NCBI GenBank assembly: GCA_030686995.1
Contig: CM060706.1
Location: 138,223,005 to 138,287,004, forward strand
Reading direction: 5' to 3'
Length of the DNA stretch: 64,000 nucleotides
Source of the DNA: Artemisia argyi
Taxonomy: Eukaryota > Streptophyta > Magnoliopsida > Asterales > Asteraceae
Part shown: positions 11,404 to 21,136 of the stretch, in pieces
How the letters are laid out: every line of letters begins with the position of its first letter
How positions within the stretch are numbered: position 1 is the stretch's first letter
Made by a program: the position numbers and the translations under genes
The notes under the pieces: model-generated
The model's database searches: none
Seen by the model: the letters and a program-made list of their open reading frames with translations, nothing else
Told to the model about the DNA's origin: nothing

Positions 11404-12786
11404 TGATGAGGCAAAAAATGAACCACTTTTAGGGGGTCATTTAAGCCCGGAATTGAATTTATTTGATCAAATATTGCCCTAAATCATTCCTTTTGAGGTA
11501 CTTTGGGAGTGAAATCTGGAAAAGGAAGCAATTCGGACGTTTTTGGAGCATAAAAGTGAAGAAAACGCCAAAGACTTAATTTTCCAAGCTGAGAACAATA
11601 GGTGACGGCGTCAAGAGTAATTTTCATGACGGCCCAGTACAGAAATGAAGGCGTCACAAGGAAGAGCGTCAAGAGTAAAATACGTGACGGCCTGGAAAAA
11701 GTTAATACATGACGGCGTCAGATGTAAATCAAGGAAGTCCGAGAATTCTTTTGGCGGCGAGATGACGACGTCACCCATTTGTTCTTGACGCCGTCAGACA
11801 CAATTTTCTATATATAGTTTTCTAATTTTCATTCATTAAAAAGGAACAAGTTTGGAGAAACCCTAAGGCCGAACCATATACGAATTTTACAGGTTTTTCA
11901 AGGGTTTTCAGCCCTTGAACCCTTACATGTGTAATTGAGATAAGTGTTCTTTTAATTCAATCAATATGTCTATGTGTTGGTTGTCTATATCTTGTGCTTG
12001 TCTTAATTCCACCATGCTAGGCTAGATTTATCTTGTGTTTGCTTAGATCTAATGAAACCTAGATGTTGATTATGTGTTGATTACTTGTTTATGGTTGTAT
12101 TGGATGAATGATTTCAATGTTAGGCTTAAGAAAACTGGCAGATCTCCAAATCGTAACATGCTTGAACGTCTTAGGAAACATGAACCGATGTGTACTAGGT
12201 TTTATTGGTTGTATTTAATGCATGAGTAAATTCTAATGATCCCATGTTAGGAGCTTCTTAGCCGGCTCGACATAGGAGTGAAGTAGGCACTCATAGGATT
12301 GGGGAGTTAAGTACGCCACCCCATGAATGGTATTAAGGAATACAATCCGTCATCCACGCAACTATAACAAGTAATTAACGTGTAAAAGATATCTAGGGAG
12401 TAATGAAATCTAAGTAAACACATTTCTCCACTTATTGCTTACAACCTTAGTTTAATTTAGTTTTATTTTCATTTCTAGTATTTTATTTTGATTGCATCTT
12501 TAGTATTGGGTTAGTTGACTAGCAACTAATTCCGCCCAAATCCTTCAAACCCGAGATTTTTACTTGCTTTCTAAAAAATATAAAAAATACAAAAATAATC
12601 ATCTCTCATCTTTAGAACTAGTATTTAGGTTTTCTAATCCTAGCGACACTATTCCTAGCTGAACGATCAATCCCCCGGTACTTGTCACTATACTATACTA
12701 CAACGATCAGGTACACTGCCTGGTGGGGGTTGTAAGCTTCTCAAGATCCCTTGAGAGGTAAAGCCTGGTGTAATTCCCACGCATCA
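11404..12786 (+). repeat. left LTR of E3
   Basis: 1383 bp, from TGATGAGGCA to CACGCATCA. It pairs with 16326-17741 at high identity. The right copy has an extra TGACGGCGTCA unit, which accounts for much of the length difference. Three antisense relatives are at 24921, 30020 and 34448. Confidence 0.95.
11603..11817 (+). promoter_or_regulatory. array of TGACGNCGTCA palindromes upstream of a TATA box (left LTR of E3)
   Basis: Complete palindromes lie at 11603-11613, 11710-11720, 11763-11773 and 11785-11795. Half sites (TGACGG or GCGTCA) lie between them, and the TATA-like CTATATATAG is at 11808-11817. TGACG is the core bound by plant TGA-class bZIP factors (as-1 element). An LTR enhancer role is inferred from the position just upstream of TATA. 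Confidence 0.65.
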
Positions 12787-12792
12787 AGTTTT

Positions 12793-12810
12793 TGGCGCCG
12801 CAGCCCGGGG
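12793..12810 (+). other. primer binding site of E3
   Basis: TGGCGCCGCAGCCCGGGG, six bases after the LTR end. Same tRNA-Asp-like type as E2 and E4. Confidence 0.8.
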
Positions 12811-12921
12811 AATAGTTATTGTCTAGGTTAGAATCTCTTTTTATTAGGTCTACTTGCTAGATTCCTTTCTAGTAAGATTTTATTTTTATTTTCATAGATT
12901 CCTTTAGTCTATCTTTTCTTT

Positions 12922-13692
12922 GTGTCTCTGTTCGTAAAAACCTTTCAATTGACTTTTCTGTTCACCATTATGGAGAACGCGAATCCGCCAAATTTTTCAT
13001 CCAATCGACCAAACCCACTACAAAATCTACCCTTTTCACTTCAAAATGACATCTTGATGTTTCGACAACATCATGGTGAATCTTTTCCCAATGCATGGAC
13101 TCGTTTCAAATACTTACTACAAAAAGTCCTTCACTATGGTCTTGATTTATTGCCTCTACTTCAATTATTTCACACTCGTATCGACTACGAAACCCAAATG
13201 AGGCTTGATTATATAACAGATGGGGAGTTTTGGGAGTATGATGTCAAAAACGCATGGGAAAACTTTGAGATTCATGCCCAATACATGAGTGGAACATGGG
13301 ACCCAAAAAACGTAAGTGTAGACCTATTTTCAATTTGGAAGGCACAATCGAAAAGTTTGTTTAGGGATAAAAAGATTAGAGTTGAGCAACCTAGTTGCAT
13401 GTCATGGTTAGGCACTACCATAATACAAGATGAACACATAGGTGATATTGATGTGATGGAAGAGATAGTAGAAAATCCAAGCCCACCAAGTACCCCACAA
13501 GCCCTATCATCATTTGAGGCACACACACCGCCCGTGACTTACCCGAAAGAAGTAGAAGAAACTTTAGGAATTCCGATGGAGGTAGAACCTTTGGACCAGG
13601 CACCACTAGAGGATATAGGTTTGAATACTTGTAGTGATAACCTTACTCCTAGTTCTAGGGAATTTCCTAGTGTTGATGAACCGGAACCTTAA
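12922..13692 (+). CDS. gag-like ORF of the non-autonomous element E3
   Basis: 256 codons, or 240 from the internal ATG at 12970. The internal ATG is the likelier start because E4 relatives begin with the same MENANPP (or MKNANPP). Residues about 45-75 (MFRQHHGESFPNAWTRFKYL) match the Retrotrans_gag pattern of E2 (ESFGEAWDRFKELLRKC). The remaining part is acidic and Pro/Ser-rich and ends at DEPEP. No zinc knuckle, protease or pol follows. Beyond the stop the same frame continues with plausible coding sequence (SLHTFPSLDIFLGDKRG), suggesting that a longer ORF has been shortened. It probably has at most an RNA-packaging role, and it is uncertain that it is translated. Confidence 0.6.
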   Translation: MSLFVKTFQLTFLFTIMENANPPNFSSNRPNPLQNLPFSLQNDILMFRQHHGESFPNAWTRFKYLLQKVLHYGLDLLPLLQLFHTRIDYETQMRLDYITDGEFWEYDVKNAWENFEIHAQYMSGTWDPKNVSVDLFSIWKAQSKSLFRDKKIRVEQPSCMSWLGTTIIQDEHIGDIDVMEEIVENPSPPSTPQALSSFEAHTPPVTYPKEVEETLGIPMEVEPLDQAPLEDIGLNTCSDNLTPSSREFPSVDEPEP

Positions 13693-14715
13693 TCTTTACA
13701 CACCTTTCCATCCTTAGATATATTTCTAGGAGACAAAAGAGGAACCGACCCACCCATCAACCAATATTATCCGGGTAGTTTTAGGATAAAGGAAGCCATT
13801 CACTCACCCCTTCACCTCACGTGGCATATTCACACCCTAAGGGTGTTTATCGCTACTTTCACCCACACTTAATCCTAAGTGTAGGGAGAACCTCCCCTAT
13901 TTCCGTTAAATAAGGGTAGAGTCAGGCTCGTGACTCAAACAAAAACAAGCGCTTCTTGGGAGGCAACCCATGTTTTGTGTGTTTTTATTTGTTTGTTTGT
14001 TTGATTTTATTTGTTTCTGTATGCATGTTTTATTTTTATTGTTTGTGGCTCATGTTTCAAAGTAAATTGTGAAAATGCTTTATTTTGTTTTTAACTTCGT
14101 CTTAATTGCATATAAAGGTATTTTGCAAAAGATACATGTAAGGGAGATCAAAATTTGTTTATAAGAACGAAATTGAGCATGAACCACAACAATAATAAAT
14201 GGACATGTGTATTAGTACTTGTTAGAGTCAAATGCTTGTAACGAGTCATAATGATGTTTTGCAGGATTTTCCAGGAAGTAGGACCAAGTTTTTCCAGAAA
14301 TTTTCCGGAAACTTAACATAAGAATTTCTGCAGGTCACTTTTGATGGCGTCACGAGTTTACTCATGACGGCGTCACGTGTAAAATTCTAGAAATTTTGCT
14401 GGTTTTGTTTATACTGCAAACATTCACTCCACAAGCATTATATCTTTAATTGTTTTGTTTCTATTCCTAAGTCTGGAATTACATCTAGATGTGAGTTTTC
14501 TTTGTTCGGATTGATGCTTTGGGTTTTTGTGTTTGTTTTCTCAGGATTTACAGGTTATGTATGACAAGAAGATGATTATTTTTCTAGAAGGGAAGCTTTG
14601 ATTGTTCATTTTCTTTGAGGAAGATTTAACCTGGCCACCCTATTATCCATACCGAGTGAATCAGGGGAGTATTTGATTTCATTCTTTTTACTTTTTCACT
14701 TTTACATTCTTTACT

Positions 14716-14757
14716 TGAACATTGGGGACAATGTTCATCTTAAGTGTAAGGGGAGGG
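14716..14757 (+). other. internal hairpin plus polypurine tract of E3
   Basis: Stem TGAACATTG (14716-14724), loop GGGA, complement CAATGTTCA (14729-14737). Four bases later comes AAGTGTAAGGGGAGGG. The layout equals the terminal module at 16286-16325 but with a different stem sequence. It could be a second plus-strand priming site; that is inference. Confidence 0.7.
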
Positions 14758-15716
14758 TAAAATGATGATACCTTACAAATACACTTTCGCTTGAGTTTGT
14801 TTGTTTGATAGTAGATGTGTAATAAAACTATGAGAAATACTTGTTAGTGCAATTTTAGCGCCAAATTTAAATTTTTTTACAACATTTAGGAGTGAAACTT
14901 TAGCCATAGCAAGCGTCTCATGGATAGGAGATTGTATGACTAGCACATAACCGTACTTTCAGAAAAATTTTCCACCCAAATATGTGAGGTTCGCCTTTAG
15001 ATTTGATAGGAAAAGCATTTACTATTAGTGCTTATGAGTGTACCGGTAGCATTTAGATTCTAGAACTTGTGTTAGTGATGCATCCCGAGACAGCTAGTGA
15101 GACTACATTCGTGTAGTGGGATTTACTACATGATAAGAGGCATTAGGATCACCCTTGTGTTAAACCCGTATTATAATTCTTGACCATTTAAGTCATATTA
15201 TATGGCTAGTTAAGTCAATTAATATTTCCTACACCCTTAGCGTTGTACTCATTTTTAGTACACGAAACCCCTAGTACACCCCTCCGAGCCTATGTTTTCG
15301 TTTCTAACTTTAAGCATTTTACTTAAAGGAAGAATTTGTTACACCCCACTTAAATGTACACCCAAATCGCCTTAGCCTTCCGTGTATGCGCTCATCTTTA
15401 GTGCATTATTGTTATTTGTTAAACCCTAAGTTAACTATCTAATTGATTACATGGTTGCTAAGTCGAGTCATATCCTTGTACATATTGTTTTGGGACGATT
15501 GGGACTCATGGGTAAAGTACTTATTTATGGAGTAATGGGGAAGAAAATCATTTATTACCCCCATATGTACGTTAATCTTAAAAGTACTCCAAGTGTTTTG
15601 ATTTTCTTAATTCGAGTCATTAGATTAGTTTATTGTAAAGTATGTAAAAATTCAAGTGTAAGGGGAATGTTCATTCCCTATGATGTATTATTTTGGATGG
15701 TAGGGTAAGAGTGTAT

Positions 15717-15718
<2 letters not shown>

Positions 15719-15764
<46 letters not shown>
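15719..15764 (+). repeat. poly(A) run of 46
   Basis: Pure A homopolymer inside E3. The matching place in E4 is an interrupted T-rich tract (26890-26990), so the tract is old and of variable length. It is a likely assembly or sequencing length error. Confidence 0.95.
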
Positions 15765-15773
<9 letters not shown>

Positions 15774-16285
15774 CATACGGACTACCATCCCGTTTCATTC
15801 TATGTTCATTTTATGTTTTTGTTATTTTTTGACTTATTAGCTTAAGTCGAGTCTAGTCTTGGCTTAGCAACACCGTATTGTACATGTAATTAACCAAGAT
15901 TGTTAGCTCGCCACCAGTAAAGACTGCCTACATCCAAGAAAACCGTGTATTTCATATCCCTACACCTAAAGTTACAACCCTTTAAAGGACCTCTTTGATA
16001 GTTTATCCTAGGTGCTTACACCGTGTGGTGGAGGTTTGATCCTTTCCCAAGCCTATGGTAATCTATTTTGCTATGACAGGTAGTGAGAGATATCTTTCGT
16101 TTCCATATTGTAACTTATACTTTATTACACCCGAGAGATGTGAGTATCTAAACACTATTTGTGAGGTGCTAGTATATGACCTCCGTGCTTGTCTTTGGTC
16201 TTTAATGGAACGATCAATTGTTGTAATTACTTTTATATTAATGTTAAATGACCTCTAACTTGTATTTTGAGTAGAATAAAAGCGC

Positions 16286-16325
16286 ATTTGCTTGAGGACA
16301 AGCAAATCTCAAGTGTAAGGGTATA
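16286..16325 (+). other. terminal hairpin and 3' PPT of E3
   Basis: Stem ATTTGCTTG (16286-16294), loop AGGA, complement CAAGCAAAT (16299-16307), then CTC and AAGTGTAAGGGTATA running directly into the LTR start TGATGAGG at 16326. Its place beside the 3' LTR fits plus-strand priming. Confidence 0.75.
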
Positions 16326-17741
16326 TGATGAGGCGAAAAATGAACCACTTTTAGGGGGTCATTTAAGCCCCCGGAATTGAATTTATTTGATCAAATATTG
16401 CCCTAAATCGTTCCTTTTGTGATTTTAGGTACTTTGGGAGTGAAATCTGGAAAAGGAAGCAATTCGGACGTTTTTGGAGCATAAAAGTGAAGAAAACGCC
16501 AAAGACTTAATTTTTCAAGCTGAGAACAGTAGGTGACGGCGTCAAGAGCAACAATTTGACGGCGTCAAAAGTAAATTTCATGACGGCCCAGTACAGAAAT
16601 GAAGGCGTCACAAGGAAGAGCGTCAAGAGTGAAATACGTGACGGTCTGGAAAAAGTTAATACATGACGGCGTCAGATGTAGATCAAGGCAGTCCGAGAAT
16701 TCTTTTGGCGGCGAGATGACGGCGTCACCCATTTGTTCTTGACGCCGTCAGACTCAATTTTCTATATATAGTTTTCTAATTTTCATTCATTAAAAAGGAA
16801 CAAGTTTGGAGAAACCCTAAGGCCGAACCATATACGAATTTTACAGGTTTTTCAAGGGTTTTCAGCCCTTGAACCCTTACATGTGTAATTGAGATAAGTG
16901 TTTCTTTTAATTCAATCAATATGTCTATGTGTTGGTTGTCTATATCTTGTGCTTGTCTTGATTCCACCATGCTAGGCTAGATTTATCTTGTGTTTGCTTA
17001 GATCTAATGAAACCTAGATGTTGATTATGTGTTGATTACTTGTTTATGGTTGTATTGGATGAATGATTTCAATGTTATGCTTAAGAAAACTGGCAGATCT
17101 CCAAATCGTAACATGCTTGAACGTCTTAGGAAACATGAACCGATGTGTACTAGGTTTTATTGGTTGTATTTAATGCATGAGAAAATTCTAATGATCTCAT
17201 ATTAGGAGCTTCTTAGCCGGCTCGACATAGGAGTGAAGTAGGCACTCATAGGATTGGGGAGTTAAGTACGCCACCCCATGAATGGTATTAAGGAATATAA
17301 TCTGTCATCCACGCAACTATAACAAGTAATTAACGTGTAAAAGATATCTAGGGAGTAATGAAATCTAAGTAAACACATTTCTCCACTTATTGCTCACAAC
17401 CTTAGTTTAATTTAGTTTTATTTTCTTATCTAGTATTTTATTTTGATTGCATCTTTAGTATTGGGTTAGTTGACTAGCAACTAATTCCGCCCAAATCCTT
17501 TAAACCCGAGATTTTTACTTGCTTTCTAAAAAATATAAAAAGTACAAAAATAATCATCTCTCATCTTTAGAACTAGTATTTAGGTTTTCTAATCCTAGCG
17601 ACACTATTCCTAGCTGAATGATCAATCCCCCGGTACTTATCACTATACTATACTACAACGATCAGGTACACTGCCTGGTGGGGGTTGTAAGCTTCTCAAG
17701 ATCCCTTGAGAGGTAAATCCTGGTGCAATTATCACGCATCA
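16326..17741 (+). repeat. right LTR of E3
   Basis: 1416 bp, with five complete TGACGNCGTCA palindromes (16534, 16557, 16664, 16717, 16740) and the same CTATATATAG TATA-like box downstream. It ends GCATCA and is followed by the CAATT target duplication. Confidence 0.95.
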
Positions 17742-18643
17742 CAATTCTAATAAAAGTCTCTTTACAAAAGTTTGTCATTTACAGTAGGTCAATAGTTTTG
17801 TAAAATAAAAATTAAGAAAAACAAAAAATAAGCAAAGTGATAGCTTCTATTTATGCTCTTTTGGCTTATTTTCTGCTTATTTATAAGCAACATCTGATTT
17901 AAAATTTTTCCTAGGATTCTTATACCCTGTAGGATTTTTGGTAATTTTTTCAGATTTTTCTAATCTCTTTTAGTATTTTTATAATTTAATTTAGTTTAAA
18001 TTAAATAAATAATTAGTTTTAATTAATAATAATTAATTAAAAAGTAGGAAAAATAGTTTTTCTGTTTTAAAATTGGTTTTATAATATTTTAGATTTTTCT
18101 AAATTTAATTTTCATTTTTCTAGTTAAATTTCATAATTATTTGTAATTTAGTATAATTTACTTAATTAAAAAGTAATTAATAATTAGTAATTAATTAATA
18201 GTAATTAATTAAATAGTTGTAAAAATAATTTTAATTTTCCAAAAATTTTCTTATAACATCAGGATTGTAAAAATATAATTTTCATATTCGTAGGACTTTA
18301 TTTGCTCACGTTTCACTTTTTATTTTGCGCGTTTGCGTTATTTTAAGTTCAAACGAACGTTTTTAGGTTTAACTCACGTTTTTAGGTTATCTGATCATCA
18401 GTAACTGTTAATATAGTGTTTCTAAGCTATTCTCAATCATAATCTCGTAGTGTAATCATAATAATCAAATTCCCAACCCTTCTGTTAAATTACTCGATCA
18501 TTTAAAACGTTCCCAAATACAATTGCACGCCTCGTCGGGACATAACGACCCGGGGATTCACTATACTCCTTGGTTAGTTGGTCTGTGACTTTTGACTTGG
18601 TTGACCACTCACGTGGTTAACTTTATTTGTCCTTCCAGGACCA
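17742..18643 (+). repeat. 5' LTR of E2, second fragment (U5 end)
   Basis: Collinear with 39865-40767 of the 3' LTR, from CAATTCTAATAAAAG to CAGGACCA. Very AT-rich with many AATTAATTAA strings. The LTR boundary at 18643 is fixed by comparison: after GGACCA the 5' copy continues ATAAAAATT plus PBS, and the 3' copy continues into Tat sequence. Confidence 0.92.
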
Positions 18644-18652
18644 ATAAAAATT

Positions 18653-18670
18653 TGGCGCCGCTGCCAGGGA
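18653..18670 (+). other. primer binding site of E2
   Basis: TGGCGCCGCTGCCAGGGA, nine bases after the LTR. It resembles the tRNA-Asp PBS of Athila elements with a few mismatches. The leader to gag (18671-19173) has no ORF and contains a poly(A) run near 18800. Confidence 0.8.
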
Positions 18671-19173
18671 GGCTGCTGCGTATCTGAACACGTTTTTTAG
18701 AGATTAGTGTTCATCATTGTATAAACTCCACCACCTTTTGTAAATCTTAATCAAAACATAAAAAAGTCACTAACACTTTTCCTAAAGTGTTAAAACACAA
18801 AAAAAAAAAAAAAAAAAAAAAACAAATCGTTACGTTACGTTTTCCTAAAGTGTTAAAGAAATACGATCTTAGTTAACGAAACGATACCAAAAATATTGTC
18901 CAAAAGTTTTTTCACCCATACACAAAAACCCAAAAACATTCGTCTTTTCTTGTGAATAATAATTACATAAAAATAAACCGTCGCAAACCAAGACAGAACA
19001 CCTACCAACTGGGGTGTGAACATAATAAGTTCCCAAACAAAAGATTAAAACTTGCCTTTGTATCCCTGTGAGTGGTGTACCTTTCTTAAAGAAGCCACTT
19101 ACTTGTGATTATTGGTTTAAGTTCACTGTGGTTTTGCCTCGACTTTGTTTTGATTGATTTTTGCTCCTAGTGG

Positions 19174-21136
19174 ATGCGCACTCGCACTTCTAGGTCTACT
19201 AGCCCATTACGTGAGCTTGTAAGAATTCCTAGAAGACTTCGTAGACGTTCAGCACCAACAGTCGGATCTGAGATCCGTACTGTTTCCACATCTGCTTTCA
19301 CCATGGCGGAAGACCGCCCCATGTGTGAGCTTCTCCAAGCACCCATCGAGGGTTACAGAGACCCTATTGTTGTTCCAGCCATCGTGGCTGACAATTTTGA
19401 GCTCAAAACCGGGTTACTTAATCTTGTAACCTCAAGTCAATTCTACGGTTTTGAGAGGGAAGATCCTCATGCTCATATTCGATGGTTTAACAAAATCACG
19501 TCAACCATCAAGTACAAGAATGTCCCTTCAGAAGCAATAAAGCTTCTTCTCTTCCCATTCTCCCTCGAGGGTCAAGCCCGGATTTGGCTTGAGAAACAAC
19601 CCACTCGATCTATTGAGACATGGGAAAACTTGGTAAAAAAGTTTGTGAATGAATTCTTCCCACCTTCTAAGACCACGAGTCTTAAAAAGGAAATCACCAA
19701 GTTCACTAAAAAATATGATGAATCATTTGGTGAAGCGTGGGATCGTTTCAAAGAATTACTTCGCAAGTGTCCACATCATGGTTTCTCAGAGTTGATGCAA
19801 CTCAATACTTTATACAATCATCGAGAACAAGTCCAAGGTCCTCTTTACAAGAAGCAAGCCGGTTGTTTCCCAAATTAGTGCGGGTCCTTCCACTTCGTCT
19901 CCTATGAGTCAGTCTAGCACCGATGCTAAGATTGACAAGCTTACTGAGGCTATTCAAGCTTTGGTTCTCGCCTAGCAAAAGAAAGTCTCTTTTCCACAAC
20001 ATCCTCCACCTGCTGAGGTTAAAAAAGCGGAAGTCTGTGTAACTTGTGGTGGGCCACATGCCTACTACAATTGCACAGCTACTGATGGTTCTTCGTTTGA
20101 AGCTCATGCTGTAGCCGGGTCATCTAATCAAGGTGGCAATCAATACCGCCCTCCTATGGACCCGAACTATCGTCCTAATCATTACCCTGGACCTCCCGGT
20201 TTTAATCAAAACCAAAATGTCCAAAACCGTAACCAAAATCAAAATAGAGTGAACCAAGGTTTTCAAAACCAAGGTAACTTCAATCAAGGTCACGGTTTCC
20301 AAAATCAAAACCAAGGTTTCCAAAATCAAGGAAACTTTAATCGAAACCAAGGTCAGGGTAACTTCAATCAAGGGTATTTCCATGGAAATAACAACCAAAA
20401 TCAAGGAAATTTCCAACATCAAAATCAAGGAAATTTCAACCAAGGTCCCAACCAAAACAATCGTGCTCAAAATTTTAATAAGCAAAATCAAGCCATTGTT
20501 CCAACTGGGCCTTCATCTGACGAGTTGTTAAAACAATTCATGAAATCCCAAGAAGAGATGAACAAGTTGTTGGTTAGCCAGATTTCTGAAATCAAGAAGT
20601 CTTTAAATGATCGACCCTCGGGCTCAGGAACACTTCCGAGCAACACGATCGCTAACCCGAGGGGAGATGCTAAGGCGATCACAACTAGAAGTGGCGCTTC
20701 TTATGATGAACCCGCGATTCCTACTACTACTTCTTCTTCCTCTCCTCCAAAGGTAGTGGAACGTGAACCTGAGGTGACAACGGACAAGGTGCAATCTCCT
20801 AGCTCACGAAGTACCGCACACGTCCAACCTCAGGTTATTCCAGAAACCAGATGCAACCCTGGAGTTGTCTTTGAACCACCTGAAACTCCAGTGGACAACC
20901 CTAAATCCAAAACTTCTATTCCTTACCCATCACGTCTCAATGAACAGAAGCTCCGCGAAAAAGCTAGTCACCAAATGGATAAATTTTTCCAAATCTTTCA
21001 AGATTTTCATTTTGACATAAGCTTCGCGGATGCTATTCTCTTGATGCCCAAGTTTGCATCAACAATCAAAAATCTGTTAAGTAATAAGGAAAAACTCTTT
21101 GAGATGGCTAGAACTCCTTTGAATGAGAACTGCTAA
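19174..21136 (+). pseudogene. gag of E2 (Retrotrans_gag, zinc knuckle, Asn/Gln-rich tail), inactivated
   Basis: Structural protein of the virus-like particle. The capsid domain runs from MAEDRPMCELLQAP through RIWLEKQP, FVNEFFPPSKTTSLKKEI and AWDRFKELLRKC (to about 19810). Compared with E1 gag, 28 codons plus a frame change are deleted at about 19815, so the original frame ends at 19878. The downstream frame continues IIENKSK, meets a TAG at 19973-19975 (CAG expected before AAG), then carries a zinc knuckle CVTCGGPHAYYNC (about 20035-20073) and a Gln/Asn/Gly-rich tract built of NFNQG and FQNQG repeats (20200-20490). It ends in PSRLNEQK and FFQIFQDFHFDISFADA, the gag-protease linker seen in Athila polyproteins. 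Not translatable as one protein. Confidence 0.9.

Larger units (their letters stand above)
13693..16325 (+). other. non-coding 3' internal region of E3
   Basis: 2.6 kb with no convincing gene. It holds a decayed continuation of the upstream frame to about 13960, a pair of LTR-type palindromes (GATGGCGTCA and TGACGGCGTCA, 14344-14380), an internal hairpin plus polypurine tract (14716-14757), a run of 46 A (15719-15764), and the terminal hairpin-PPT (16286-16325). The same region, antisense, is in E4 (26341-28800), so it is a conserved element part although it encodes nothing I recognise. Confidence 0.8.
11404..17741 (+). mobile_element. E3: non-autonomous Athila-lineage LTR element inserted in the E2 5' LTR
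   Basis: Two direct LTRs (11404-12786 and 16326-17741) start TGATGAGGC and end GCATCA. They are flanked by CAGTT (11399-11403) and CAATT (17742-17746). The unoccupied site in the E2 3' LTR reads TTTTTCAATTCTAAT (about 39862), which confirms the insertion and its 5 bp duplication. PBS at 12793, one gag-like ORF, and no protease, RT or integrase. The 6.3 kb element must have used proteins supplied in trans. Confidence 0.95.

Noticed and set aside
20120..20491. antisense ORF opposite the gag tail
   Set aside because: It is the mirror of the Asn/Gln-rich repeat (Val/Ile/Leu-rich in the reverse frame) and has no independent support.
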